DNA of 64,000 nucleotides from Bacteroidales bacterium (GTDB lineage Bacteria; Bacteroidota; Bacteroidia; Bacteroidales; UBA7332): contig JAQTZA010000008.1 of assembly GCA_028687995.1 (NCBI GenBank), positions 106,909-170,908 on the forward strand. The letters run 5' to 3'. Under the pieces are notes generated by a model, which worked only from the letters and a program-made list of their open reading frames with translations, made no database searches and was not told the DNA's origin. Position numbers and translations under genes: made by a program. Positions 44,371 to 53,191 of this stretch are shown here, in pieces (within the stretch, counting starts at the first letter, position 1; each line of letters opens with the position of its first letter).

Positions 44371-45120
44371 GGTTTAAACCGAATAGGTAAAGCGGTCTTC
44401 GTCATTCCGCCACTTTGTTCACAAAAACATAGCCCCAAGGGTAAAACAAGCAGCCTGAAAAAAATCTCCAGACTTCGCTACGCTTCAGCTTGTATTTTTT
44501 CGGCTGCCCTTGTGGCTACCGCTTCCACACTCACTCCTGCGCTCCAGTAGGTGCTCGTCAAGGCGTGTTAGCTTGTTTTGTTCACCACGTTCTGTCATTC
44601 CTCAGTCATGGTTGCACCTGCCCCCTAAACCCCATTAAGGTATTCGCTAAAGCTCATAGTATTTATTTATAGGGGTCAGCCACCATTTAGAGTTTTGCTC
44701 GCCTGCGGTCGCTCGTGCTGTTATGGTTTGTCACATTTTTTGCAGCTCACTTTCCCATGTTGGCATAGCCGTGTTTGCTTTCATTCCACAAGTTCCATTT
44801 CATGCTTCACACCGCTATTGCCAACCGCACGCAAGAGCTGGCATTCATTCGCTCATTTCGTTCCATTCCACTCCATTCGTTCATTACTTCCAGCCCTTGC
44901 TTTTTCCAACGCACCGTTCGGGCAAAAAAATGCGCCAAACCAGCTGCCGGCAGCACCCTGCCACCGCGCTCTGCGCTTCCTGTGTCCGGGGCACTCGCTC
45001 CACTCGCAGCGGCTCGCACACAACGCACAGGCTGAATACTTCGTTCCGTTTCTCTCCACTCGCATTTCAGCCTTGCTATCCACGCTGGCTCAAGGCTGTT
45101 TTTACTATTCGGTTTAAACC
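44371..45120 (+). other. 750-bp GC-richer block framed by a 16-bp inverted repeat, no credible gene
   Basis: GGTTTAAACCGAATAG at 44371-44386 is repeated in inverted form at 45105-45120. Inside, several frames stay open by composition only, with C/T-rich reading on the plus strand and many short motifs repeating (CGCTCGT, TTCATT, CATTCCACTCCATTCG). None looks like a folded protein. The whole 44278-45555 stretch has no gene I can support; after 45120 it is AT-rich with homopolymer runs (TTTTTTTTCTTC near 45460). Possible roles are a structured RNA, a transfer or replication origin, or a dispersed repeat family. Confidence 0.55.
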
Positions 45121-45555
45121 TGCTTCTCCCACGCCAACCCCCGACCACCCACCCCAAATATTTTTTTAATTGCAGTTTCTATGCCCTTTGGGCAGAATAT
45201 AATACAAACAAATTTGATTTAAATCAATGCAGGGAATATAAGATTTAGCAGTCAGTTTAAATTCAATACAATAAGAAAGCATAATACGTTTTCCTCCAAA
45301 AAAAATGAATATACAAAGATAGCCGTTTCGCTTACCGTCAGTAAAGGTCAAGCCCTACGGGTTTTTGTCACAATCTCCACACCTCGTTTCACTTCGGGTA
45401 GTATTCTGACAAAAAACCTTGACAGCCGCCGCTTCTCTGGCTGTTTGAAGAGTATATCCTTTTTTTTCTTCTTTTTTTCTTTTTTCTCTTTTCTGGGGGT
45501 AAAAATTATTTGCAGGGGCAGCAGCTCGTGTTTTCACCCTCTAATCATTTGGCTT

Positions 45556-46008
45556 ATGTGTACCTTTATTTTGAAGTCTTACAATCAAAAAGAAGAAATC
45601 CGAAAATCTCATTTCTTTATCCTTAACAAAGGAAATAACAGCGGAAAACCGCTTCTATCTCCCTGTCCGAATTGTTTCGTAATTATCACCGAAAATCAGG
45701 AGCAAGCCGACCGGCTTCGCACTCTCTGTTATGCTCTGTGGCGGTGTCGTGCCTTTGAGCCGCATTTGCATGGTTCAGTTATTCCGTTTATCACCATTCG
45801 GACATTTCGCAGTCTTTTGGCGTTCCACATTCCAATCATTGAGCAATACGCCGCCGATTTTGATCAAACTGTCCAGGCTCTCAAATTATTGGAGGAAAGG
45901 GAGCAGAATCTAAAAAAACACTTCGAGCCGTCAGCGAGTACAAGCAAGCGTTTGTTCGCCAATTCTTCAAAAATGCAGGGGTGTAAAAGCCCTTGCAAAA
46001 GCAATTAA
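45556..46008 (+). CDS. DUF6943-like protein
   Basis: From ATG 45556 the product is 150 residues. Its core reads FFILNKGNNSGKPLLSPCPN, CFVIITENQEQADRLRTLCY and HGSVIPFITIRTFRSLL, which matches what I recall of DUF6943. Proteins with this core are found in Bacteroidota elements, but no function is known to me. The open frame extends upstream into a poly-F stretch that is not protein-like. The Cys-Pro-x-Cys pair (SPCPNC) may bind metal. The C-terminal 40 residues are basic. Confidence 0.7.
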   Translation: MCTFILKSYNQKEEIRKSHFFILNKGNNSGKPLLSPCPNCFVIITENQEQADRLRTLCYALWRCRAFEPHLHGSVIPFITIRTFRSLLAFHIPIIEQYAADFDQTVQALKLLEEREQNLKKHFEPSASTSKRLFANSSKMQGCKSPCKSN

Positions 46009-46150
46009 ACGCAATCGACAGCAAGCTAAACTCTTTCTGCGTCAGCCATATAATTACAATATAACTTTACATTCGGATAAGGGAAAGTCCGTGTTTGAGC
46101 CGTACCAAGTCCAAGTAAACTTATTTATAAATCAATTAATTTTTAAAGTT

Positions 46151-46789
46151 ATGGGAAAGATTAATTTAGGAATCTTAGGCAGCTTTTCCGGCAAAGTAGG
46201 AAACGTTGTTGGTGGCAAATGGAAAGGCATTAGCTACATGCGTGCAAAAGCTACTTCGGTAAGCAATCCTCGGACAGATGGACAGATGAGTCAGCGATCT
46301 AAATTCGCATTAGTGTTGGCAATTCTGAAACCGATGACAGGTTTCATTCGTGTTGGTTACAAGAAGTACACCAACAAGCAAACAGCGTTCAACGCTGCAA
46401 TGTCTTACATTCTGAATAACGCTATCACCGGGACATATCCCGATTTCAGCGTTGACACTTCTAAAGTGCTTGTGTCTCGTGGTTCACTTACCGGAGCTTT
46501 GAACGGTATTGCAACTTCTGCAAATGGTGTCGTTACCCTCAATTGGGCTGATAACTCTGGCAGTGGTAATGCTGCCCAAACTGACAAAGCCCTGATTGTT
46601 GTACTGAATCCTACTCGTGCGGAATCTGTTTTCGATACAGGCGGAAACCAACGTGTTGCCACCACCGAAGACATTACCGTTCCTGCTGATTGGGTTGGTG
46701 CAAGTGTGGAAGTGTTCCTGGGCTTCATTACCGAAGATGGTAAAGACGTGGCAAACAGCTCCTATCTGGGTTCTGTTGTAGTGGCCTAA
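46151..46789 (+). CDS. DUF6266 family protein
   Basis: The product is 212 residues from ATG 46151. The start MGKINLGILGSFSGKVGNVV and the following GKWKGISYMRAKATS match the family as I remember it. It is beta-rich with a DNSGSGNAAQTDKALIVVL segment. DUF6266 proteins are usual in Bacteroidota prophage-like and conjugative regions, with unknown role; a virion or surface protein is possible. It is followed by a strong terminator, so it is expressed apart from the lysis-like genes. Confidence 0.75.
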   Translation: MGKINLGILGSFSGKVGNVVGGKWKGISYMRAKATSVSNPRTDGQMSQRSKFALVLAILKPMTGFIRVGYKKYTNKQTAFNAAMSYILNNAITGTYPDFSVDTSKVLVSRGSLTGALNGIATSANGVVTLNWADNSGSGNAAQTDKALIVVLNPTRAESVFDTGGNQRVATTEDITVPADWVGASVEVFLGFITEDGKDVANSSYLGSVVVA

Positions 46790-46820
46790 GCGTAGGCAAC
46801 TATCTGTTTTCTTGCAGACA

Positions 46821-46848
46821 AATCCCGCCCGAAAGAGCGGGATTTTTT
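46821..46848 (+). terminator. Intrinsic terminator after the DUF6266 gene
   Basis: AATCCCGC (46821-46828) and GCGGGATT (46837-46844) with loop CCGAAAGA and a T-run. It is almost identical to 48131-48159, so the two terminators frame the holin-P5-spanin genes. Confidence 0.9.
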
Positions 46849-46877
46849 GAAACTACTAATTTAAAAATCAAACAAAT

Positions 46878-47315
46878 ATGATACGATTAATAATGAATAA
46901 GGATTGGGGCAACTTTAATTCGCTCCTGACTGTTTTGGCAGTCCTCTACACTTGTGTTTTTCTTTCTGTACTGATTGACCTGTTTTTCGGTGTAAGGCGT
47001 GCAAAACGCCTAAAAATAGTCCGTACCAGTTTCGGCTACCGTCGCACCATTACCAAACTGACAAGTTATTTCGGATTAATGATCATGCTTTCAATTGCCG
47101 ATATTGTGGCGAGTGTGGTTTTTGATATGCCATATTTCACCGTAATCGGGGCTATCGGAATTGTCCTGGTCGAAGCGAAATCCGTTTTTGAAAACCTCAG
47201 ACAGGAAACCAAAAACGTTGACGAAATTCAAAAGGTCCTACTCAAACTCTTTGAAAACAAAGAGGAGATACAAACCCTCATTTCATTTCTAAACTCTAAA
47301 AAGCCGGAGGCATAA
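46878..47315 (+). CDS. Phage-type holin
   Basis: This 145-residue membrane protein has three likely helices (LLTVLAVLYTCVFLSVLIDL, YFGLMIMLSIADIVASVVF and FTVIGAIGIVLVEAKSV) and a charged, coiled C terminus. The arrangement matches the holin family found in Bacteroidota phages and mobile elements. A holin would form membrane lesions that let a muralytic enzyme reach peptidoglycan. ATG 46893 (MNKDWGN) is an alternative start. The next gene, with a peptidoglycan-hydrolase motif, starts 2 bp after. Confidence 0.75.
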   Translation: MIRLIMNKDWGNFNSLLTVLAVLYTCVFLSVLIDLFFGVRRAKRLKIVRTSFGYRRTITKLTSYFGLMIMLSIADIVASVVFDMPYFTVIGAIGIVLVEAKSVFENLRQETKNVDEIQKVLLKLFENKEEIQTLISFLNSKKPEA

Positions 47316-47317
47316 AC

Positions 47318-47728
47318 ATGAAATCAAGAGGACTTCGAAACATCAATCCGTTGAATATTCGGAAAAGTGCCGAACAGTTTCAGGGAGAAATTAAAGGCAA
47401 GGACAAGAGTTTCAAAACATTCTCGTCACTGCCTTACGGCTACCGTGCCGGCTTTGTAATCCTTGGGACGTACCTTTCCCAGGGATTAAACACCGTTGAA
47501 AAGATCATTGCCCACTGGGCACCGTCAACCGAAAACGATACAGAAAGCTATATCGCCCATGTTGAAAGATGGTCGGGTGTTCCCCGTAACAAGGAACTAA
47601 CCGCCCGGGATGGCTCTGATTACATTCTAATTGTTGCGGCCATGAGTTTCGTTGAGAACGGACAGAACGCTGATATTTCAGCAGTGCAGGCAGGTGTCAA
47701 TCTACAAACTAAAATCCATATCCAATGA
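47318..47728 (+). CDS. P5-like muralytic protein
   Basis: The 136-residue product opens RGLRNINPLNIRKSAEQFQG, the RGxRNxNPxNI motif of P5-like phage lysins and structural proteins. It continues with FKTFSSLPYGYRAGFVIL and IIAHWAPSTENDTESYI, also typical of that group. Its predicted job is to cut peptidoglycan. It sits between holin and spanin-like genes, overlapping the latter by 4 nt, which supports an endolysin role. No signal peptide is seen, so holin-dependent release is plausible. Confidence 0.75.
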   Translation: MKSRGLRNINPLNIRKSAEQFQGEIKGKDKSFKTFSSLPYGYRAGFVILGTYLSQGLNTVEKIIAHWAPSTENDTESYIAHVERWSGVPRNKELTARDGSDYILIVAAMSFVENGQNADISAVQAGVNLQTKIHIQ

Positions 47729-48105
47729 AAAAACTACTTTTCCTCGCAGTAATAGCCACTCTGTTGTATTCCTGCAAATCGGTAAAATACATTCCGGTAG
47801 AAACTACAAGAATCGAGTACCGGGATAATCTCGTCAGAGACTCAATTTTCCGTTACGATTCTGTTTTTGTCAAGGATAAAGGAGATACTTTGATTCTGGA
47901 AAAATACAGGTACCTGTACAAAAACCGCATAATCAAAGACTCAATTTTTATCAATGACACAATCCGCATTCCTTATCCGGTGGAAGTAGTCAAACAGGTA
48001 AAAGCCCCGCTTACAAGCTGGCAAACCTTCCAAATCTGGTGCGGTCGCTTTGCACTCTTTGCTCTGCTGTTAACCTGCATTTATTTTGTATGGAAGTTGA
48101 AATAA
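47725..48105 (+). CDS. Putative unimolecular spanin (lipoprotein with C-terminal membrane anchor)
   Basis: The protein has 126 residues. The N terminus is a lipoprotein signal ending in YSC (LLYSCKSVKY, lipid Cys near residue 17). The middle is charged and beta-rich. The C terminus has one transmembrane helix (FALFALLLTCIYFVW) and a short KLK tail. A chain anchored in the outer membrane by lipid and in the inner membrane by a helix is the topology of u-spanins such as T1 gp11 (about 130 residues), which fuse the two membranes. It is the third gene of a holin-lysin-spanin order. A plain lipoprotein is the alternative. Confidence 0.6.
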   Translation: MKKLLFLAVIATLLYSCKSVKYIPVETTRIEYRDNLVRDSIFRYDSVFVKDKGDTLILEKYRYLYKNRIIKDSIFINDTIRIPYPVEVVKQVKAPLTSWQTFQIWCGRFALFALLLTCIYFVWKLK

Positions 48106-48130
48106 TCCTGATCGGTTTACCAATCAACTG

Positions 48131-48159
48131 AATCCCGCCCGAAAGTGCGGGATTTTTTT
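48131..48159 (+). terminator. Intrinsic terminator after the spanin-like gene
   Basis: AATCCCGC (48131-48138) and GCGGGATT (48147-48154) with a T-run, matching the 46821 terminator in all but one loop base. Confidence 0.9.
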
Positions 48160-48300
48160 GTTGCAGAGCTGTTCAATCTGTTGAAATAATACTATATTTG
48201 CATTGTATTTTTATTGTTTGTCTATTATTACAACTCACAGCATAAATCAATGATTATCAATCAAAACACTGTATTTTAAATTACAATTAACCTGTACCAC

Positions 48301-48312
48301 ATTTGTACCATA
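48301..48312 (+). promoter_or_regulatory. Candidate integrase arm site, right end
   Basis: ATTTGTACCATA is identical to 11786-11797 and lies 39 bp before the right core. A related CTGTACCAC is 8 bp to its left (48292-48300). Confidence 0.45.
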
Positions 48313-48350
48313 GCAATTAAAACCCTTATAAATAAAGGATTTTTGTTTTA

Positions 48351-48364
48351 GAAGAAGTAAAATA
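48351..48364 (+). repeat. Right attachment-site core (attR)
   Basis: GAAGAAGTAAAATA, identical to the end of dnaK at 11653-11666. Followed by A, it would read GAA GAA GTA AAA TAA as dnaK codons. Confidence 0.85.
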
Positions 48365-48396
48365 AGAGCTTTAGAATAATACATTTAAAACAAATT

Positions 48397-48433
48397 AAAC
48401 CGCTGGAAACGTATCGTTTTCAGCGGTTTTTTT
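48397..48433 (+). terminator. Displaced native dnaK terminator
   Basis: AAACCGCTGGAAACG (48397-48411) and CGTTTTCAGCGGTTT (48415-48429) pair with one G-T, loop TAT, followed by TTTT. It lies 33 bp after the right core, the distance expected from a dnaK stop. The remaining 48434-48719 gap contains a palindrome (separate entry) and the usp leader. Confidence 0.8.
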
Positions 48434-48534
48434 ATGAAATATTTTCACTAAATTTCATTTTACCTTTATCGTCCAATCTATTTCCTACAATTCACTCGCA
48501 ATTATTGGAAATTAAAAACTCTGCTAAAGCAATC

Positions 48535-48570
48535 ATTCACACATGCAAACTGCATTTTGCATGTGTGAAT
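48535..48570. repeat. Perfect 15-bp palindrome without T-run
   Basis: ATTCACACATGCAAA (48535-48549) and TTTGCATGTGTGAAT (48556-48570), loop CTGCAT. No T-run follows. It is about 150 bp upstream of the usp gene and could be an operator or a REP. Confidence 0.6.
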
Positions 48571-48719
48571 CATGAAACAATCTCCTTAAATTTTGTAACA
48601 CCAACGAGCATTAAGTTTTGATCTTTGTCCTATGCTCAATTAATCTATATTTTGCAGAAAATAGTAATATATATAATCTAAAATCAATATCTCATTCGAC
48701 ATTAAGAAAATTATCGATT

Positions 48720-49175
48720 ATGAAAAAATTGACCATTAAAAAAGTATTGATTGCGCTAGATTATGATGAGACATCGATCAAAGTGGCAGAACAAGGTTAC
48801 GCAATGGCAAAAGCGATGAATGCAGAAGTTGTATTATTGCATGTTATTTCGGAACATCCGGTTTACTATTCATCGTACATTTTTTTGAGTGCATTAAATG
48901 TGGACATAGAGAAAGATTTAAAAAAATCAGCGCTGAAATTTCTCGAGAAAGCTAAAAATAACTTAGGAGACACCTCCATTACTACTATTATAAAAGAAGG
49001 CGATGTAGACGATAATATATTAAAGACAGTAAAACAGTTGGATATAGATGCGATTATTATGGGCTCTCATAGTCGCCGATGGCTGGAAAACATCGTCATG
49101 GGAAGTCAGGCGGCAGCTGTATTAAAGAAAGCAACGATACCACTTATCATTATTCCAACAAAAAAGAAAAACTGA
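48720..49175 (+). CDS. Universal stress protein (UspA family)
   Basis: The product is 151 residues from ATG 48720 (MKKLTIKKVLIALDYDETSI); an upstream in-frame start lies in AT-rich leader. The fold has alternating beta/alpha segments, with AIIMGSHSRRWLENIVMGS near the C terminus matching the ATP-binding G-2x-G-9x-G-S/T motif. It is a cytoplasmic stress protein of unknown substrate. It precedes ackA and xfp on the same strand but with a 158-bp gap. Confidence 0.9.
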   Translation: MKKLTIKKVLIALDYDETSIKVAEQGYAMAKAMNAEVVLLHVISEHPVYYSSYIFLSALNVDIEKDLKKSALKFLEKAKNNLGDTSITTIIKEGDVDDNILKTVKQLDIDAIIMGSHSRRWLENIVMGSQAAAVLKKATIPLIIIPTKKKN

Positions 49176-49333
49176 TTCTGTTTTCAACTTAACACGTCTA
49201 ATTCATTCTAATGTATCGGAACACGAATCGCATCAGACAGCGGTTAAAGTATTACTCCATTGAATTATACTTCCCCACTTTAGTGGAATTATCCGCTTGC
49301 GGGCTATCGATTGAAATAAAATAAAATGTAACC

Positions 49334-50515
49334 ATGCAAATAAATGGCCCTTCAATATTAATCATAAACGGTGGCTCGTCAACCATTCGGTTTGCGCTGT
49401 ATGCTGCGGACGCAACGATAACGCCCTTATTTCATGGGAAAATTGATCGGATTGGTTTGCCTGATTCCACGTTGACCTATCGTGTTGAAGGCGAAAGTCA
49501 GAAAAAACCACTTTCAATAGATGTTTCCGATAATAAGTCGTCTTCGATTTTTCTGATAAAATGGCTCGAAAAACGAGTCGAATTCGCTTCAGTAAAGGCT
49601 GTGGGTCATAGGATTGTACATGGAATGAATCATACCGAACCAGCAAAGATAACCCCTGCATTATTGGATGAACTTCGTCTGATTATTCCGTACGACCCCG
49701 ATCATCTACCGAACGAGATTATATTCATCGAAACGTTGCTTCGGCGCTATCCGGCGTTGATGCAAGTGGCCTGTTTCGATACCGCATTTCACACCACCAT
49801 GCCACGGGTAGCAAAATTGCTTCCCATTCCTCGCCGTTTCGATGCCAAAGGAATACAACGGTATGGATTTCATGGCATTTCCTATTCTTATTTAATGGAA
49901 GAGTTGACACGAATGGAAGGTCTTAAAGCGGTTCATGGTCGGGTAATTTTGGCACATTTGGGAAATGGAGCGAGTATGGTCGCTGTTAACGATGGCAAAA
50001 GTATAGACACCAGCATGGGTTTCACACCAGCGGGTGGTTTGGTCATGAGTTCCCGTTCGGGTGATTTAGATCCGGGTGTAGCGTGGTATATGATACAGTC
50101 GGAAAATCTTACTCCAAAACAATTCAATCATTTGATTAATCATGAGTCTGGATTGCTTGGCATTTCCCAAATTAGTTCCGATATGCATGATTTGCTAGCG
50201 CAAGAAGCGACTGATTTTCGGGCAGCCGAAGCCGTGGATTTATTTTGCTATCAAGCAAAAAAGTGGATTGGCTCTTTTGTTGCCGCACTGGGCGGATTAG
50301 ATATGCTGGTTTTTTCGGGCGGCATTGGCGAAAATAGTTCGCAGATTCGCTCCCGCATTTGCATGGGATTGCAATGCTTAGGAATTGAATTGGATGAAAA
50401 ACAGAATAGTGCTCATGCACCTATTATTTCCACAGAAAATACTCTTGTGAAGGTGCGTGTAATCAACACGAATGAGGAGTGGATGATGGCAAAAATAGTG
50501 CGTGGAATGTTCTAA
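49334..50515 (+). CDS. ackA: Acetate kinase
   Basis: The 393-residue length matches AckA. The N terminus ILIINGGSSTIRFALY corresponds to the phosphate-binding N-x-G-S-S-S segment, with a Gly-Gly-Ser-Ser-Thr variant. Later motifs include AVGHRIVHGMNHTEP, VACFDTAFHTTMPR, RYGFHGISYSYLMEEL and VILAHLGNGASMVAV. It converts acetyl phosphate and ADP into acetate and ATP. Together with the phosphoketolase 114 bp downstream it makes a short acetate-producing route. The Arg in STIRF replaces the usual Lys, which is a conservative change. Confidence 0.93.
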   Translation: MQINGPSILIINGGSSTIRFALYAADATITPLFHGKIDRIGLPDSTLTYRVEGESQKKPLSIDVSDNKSSSIFLIKWLEKRVEFASVKAVGHRIVHGMNHTEPAKITPALLDELRLIIPYDPDHLPNEIIFIETLLRRYPALMQVACFDTAFHTTMPRVAKLLPIPRRFDAKGIQRYGFHGISYSYLMEELTRMEGLKAVHGRVILAHLGNGASMVAVNDGKSIDTSMGFTPAGGLVMSSRSGDLDPGVAWYMIQSENLTPKQFNHLINHESGLLGISQISSDMHDLLAQEATDFRAAEAVDLFCYQAKKWIGSFVAALGGLDMLVFSGGIGENSSQIRSRICMGLQCLGIELDEKQNSAHAPIISTENTLVKVRVINTNEEWMMAKIVRGMF

Positions 50516-50628
50516 TAAATGCAAGGATAAAACTAAGTAACGAGTTACAAGTTATAAGTCTGTCTATCTGAGTATTTCTTTGGAAAAACACATTATTAAT
50601 TATCAATAGTCACTAAAATAACAAAAGG

Positions 50629-53007
50629 ATGAAAACTAAAAACAAAACTTTATCGCACAATCTTCTCCAAAAGATGAATGCCTATTGGCGTGCAGCTAAT
50701 TATATTTCAGTCGGGCAACTCTATTTGCACGAAAATCCATTGCTTCGTGAGCAGCTAAAGCAATCTCATGTTAAGAAAATGCTTTTAGGACATTGGGGAA
50801 CTACACCGGGGCAAAATTTTATTTATGTTCATTTGAACCGAGTGATTAAAAAATACGATTTGGATATGTTTTACATCGCAGGTCCCGGTCACGGTGGTCC
50901 AGCTTTGGTCGGTAATACCTATCTCGAAGGCACCTACACCGAAGTTTATCCAAACATCACGCAAGACGAAGCCGGACTGAAGAAGTTGTTTACTCAATTT
51001 TCTTTTCCGGGTGGAATTCCTAGTCATGTTTCTCCCCATTGTCCTGGATCGATCCACGAAGGTGGAGAATTAGGCTACTCCCTCAGTCATGCTTTTGGTG
51101 CCGCATTTGATAATCCAGAACTTATTGTGGCATGTATTATCGGAGATGGCGAAGCAGAAACTGGTCCATTGGCTACGGCTTGGCATTCCAACAAATTTCT
51201 GAATCCGATTTCCGACGGGGCTGTGTTGCCCATCTTGCATTTGAATGGCTACAAAATTGCCAATCCAACGATTTTCGCTCGCATTCCGCGTGAGGAACTG
51301 GATCAGCTGCTGCGTGGCTATGGATGGACTCCTTATTATGTAGAAGGTGATGAGCCATCAACTATGCATCAACTCATGGCTGGGATATTAGACACTGTTA
51401 TTGAAGAGATTAAACAAATTCAAAATAATGCCAGAGACCATAATGATGCCACTCGTCCGCATTGGCCAATGATTGTGTTCGACTCACCGAAAGGCTGGAC
51501 AGGACCAAAAGAAGTAGATGGACTACTGATCGAGGGAACTTATCGGGCGCATCAAATTCCTTTACAGGTAAATTCAGATCATCCGCATCATTTACAATTG
51601 CTTGAAGATTGGATGAAAAGCTATAAACCGGTAGAATTGTTTGATAAGAATGGTACTCTCCTACCCGAGCTCGCAGAACTTGCCCCAATTGGAAAACGAA
51701 GAATGGGTATTAATCCACACGCCAACGGTGGTTTGTTGTTGCACGACCTTTTTATGCCAGATTTTCGTGATTATGCGGTAGATGTTTCATTGCCGGGGTC
51801 GGTTGATTCATCCGACACACATGTGCTTGGTGAATTCCTTCGCGATGTGATCAAACTGAATAAGAATCAAAGCAATTTCAGGGTTTTCGGTCCTGACGAA
51901 ATTCTTTCTAATCGATTGAACGCCGTTTTTGAAGTGACTAATCGGCAATGGGAAGTGCGAACACAAGATAATGACGAATTTCTCGCCACCCAAGGTCGTG
52001 CAATGGAAATATTGAGCGAACATCAATGCGAAGGTTGGCTCGAAGGGTACTTGCTCACCGGACGACACGGGCTGTTTACCAGTTATGAAGCATTTATTCA
52101 TATTGTCGATTCGATGTTTAATCAACATGCGAAATGGCTGAAAGTTTGCAATAAATTGCCTTGGAGAAAGAAAATTGCATCGTTGAATTACCTACTTTCT
52201 TCACACGTTTGGCAACAAGCACACAATGGCGATACCCATCAAGATCCCGGATTTATCGATCATGTGGTAAACAAAAAAGCATCCATCGCACGTGTCTATC
52301 TGCCACCGGATTCTAATTGTTTATTGTCCGTGGGAGATCATTGTTTACGCAGTCGAAATTATGTAAACGTGGTGATTGCCGGAAAATACCTGGCACCTCA
52401 ATGGTTAAATATGGAAGAGGCAATTGAACATTGCACCCGAGGAATTGGTATCTGGCAATGGGCGAGTAACGATCAAGATTCGGAGACCGATGTGGTAATG
52501 GCTTGCTGTGGTGACGTACCAACGCTTGAAACATTGGCAGCCGTTTCTATTCTTCGGGAACATTTACCCGAGCTAAAAATCAGAGTGGTGAACGTGGTCG
52601 ATTTGATGAAACTAGAACCCAATACGGAACATCCACATGGATTAACCGATGCTGAGTTCGATGCTTTGTTCACCAAAGATAAACCGATTGTTTTTGCCTT
52701 TCACGGCTATCCCAAACTGATACACATGCTCACTTATCGCCGCACCAATCATGCAAACATGCATGTTCGTGGATATAAAGAAGAGGGAACAATAACTACC
52801 TCCTTCGATAATCTAGTATTGAATGATTTAGATCGCTTTCACTTGGTAATAGATGTCATTAATCGGTTGCCACAAATGAATGAAAAAGCAGCTAAATTAA
52901 AAAAAATGATGGAGGAAAAGCTGGTTGAACATAGAATATATATTAATAAACACGGCGAAGATTTGCCGGAAATACGCAACTGGAAATGGAATCCCCAAAA
53001 AATATAG
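50629..53007 (+). CDS. xfp: Xylulose-5-phosphate/fructose-6-phosphate phosphoketolase
   Basis: A 792-residue thiamine diphosphate enzyme. The family segments are present: [67 protein letters not shown] and [14 protein letters not shown]. It cleaves xylulose 5-phosphate or fructose 6-phosphate with phosphate to acetyl phosphate plus glyceraldehyde 3-phosphate or erythrose 4-phosphate in the cytoplasm. Acetyl phosphate would feed AckA. It lies in the same orientation as usp and ackA, probably as one regulon. A small frame overlaps its last codons. Confidence 0.95.
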   Translation: MKTKNKTLSHNLLQKMNAYWRAANYISVGQLYLHENPLLREQLKQSHVKKMLLGHWGTTPGQNFIYVHLNRVIKKYDLDMFYIAGPGHGGPALVGNTYLEGTYTEVYPNITQDEAGLKKLFTQFSFPGGIPSHVSPHCPGSIHEGGELGYSLSHAFGAAFDNPELIVACIIGDGEAETGPLATAWHSNKFLNPISDGAVLPILHLNGYKIANPTIFARIPREELDQLLRGYGWTPYYVEGDEPSTMHQLMAGILDTVIEEIKQIQNNARDHNDATRPHWPMIVFDSPKGWTGPKEVDGLLIEGTYRAHQIPLQVNSDHPHHLQLLEDWMKSYKPVELFDKNGTLLPELAELAPIGKRRMGINPHANGGLLLHDLFMPDFRDYAVDVSLPGSVDSSDTHVLGEFLRDVIKLNKNQSNFRVFGPDEILSNRLNAVFEVTNRQWEVRTQDNDEFLATQGRAMEILSEHQCEGWLEGYLLTGRHGLFTSYEAFIHIVDSMFNQHAKWLKVCNKLPWRKKIASLNYLLSSHVWQQAHNGDTHQDPGFIDHVVNKKASIARVYLPPDSNCLLSVGDHCLRSRNYVNVVIAGKYLAPQWLNMEEAIEHCTRGIGIWQWASNDQDSETDVVMACCGDVPTLETLAAVSILREHLPELKIRVVNVVDLMKLEPNTEHPHGLTDAEFDALFTKDKPIVFAFHGYPKLIHMLTYRRTNHANMHVRGYKEEGTITTSFDNLVLNDLDRFHLVIDVINRLPQMNEKAAKLKKMMEEKLVEHRIYINKHGEDLPEIRNWKWNPQKI

Positions 53008-53144
53008 AAAAACGCAGCGCTTTGCAAAAATCCAAAATGATGGGCAACAATATTGATTTTGATATTCCTGCGAGCTCATTTAAAGAGGAGGAACGGTTTG
53101 TTCGTCGTCTTGCAAAAGTAGCGGCTTTGGATGAAAATAGGTAA
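52986..53144 (+). CDS. Possible 52-residue protein overlapping the xfp end
   Basis: ATG 52986 lies inside the last codons of xfp in a different frame and opens [21 protein letters not shown] second ATG at 53037 gives 35 residues. The sequence is charged and looks protein-like ([20 protein letters not shown]), but no family is known. It could be a coupled small protein or a gene relic. Confidence 0.35.
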   Translation: MESPKNIEKRSALQKSKMMGNNIDFDIPASSFKEEERFVRRLAKVAALDENR

Positions 53145-53191
53145 GATAACCAACTCTATTTCAACGTCATAAACCCCATATCATAATACTT

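Larger units (their letters stand above)
11653..48364 (+). mobile_element. 36.7-kb integrated element in the 3' end of dnaK, carrying phosphorothioation-type defence, ECF transporter and lysis-like genes
   Basis: The direct repeat GAAGAAGTAAAATA occurs at 11653-11666 (end of dnaK) and again at 48351-48364. Integrase and HTH genes lie just inside the left end. ATTTGTACCATA occurs just inside both ends (11786-11797 and 48301-48312) as a possible integrase arm site. The hairpin terminator right of the second repeat (48397-48433) is what one would expect directly after a native dnaK, and the element brings its own terminator at 11701-11736. The gene content (VirE_N/DUF3987 replication proteins, defence genes, DUF6266, DUF6943) is accessory. 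No relaxase, T4SS, terminase or capsid gene was recognised. Confidence 0.88.

Noticed and set aside
44695..45169. Several overlapping frames of 86-148 codons on both strands
   Set aside because: They exist because this GC-richer block lacks stop codons; all are rich in S/H/C/R with no fold-like pattern, so I describe the block as noncoding.
45355..45537. Minus-strand lysine/glutamate-rich frame
   Set aside because: It is the reverse of a T/C homopolymer tract, a composition artefact.
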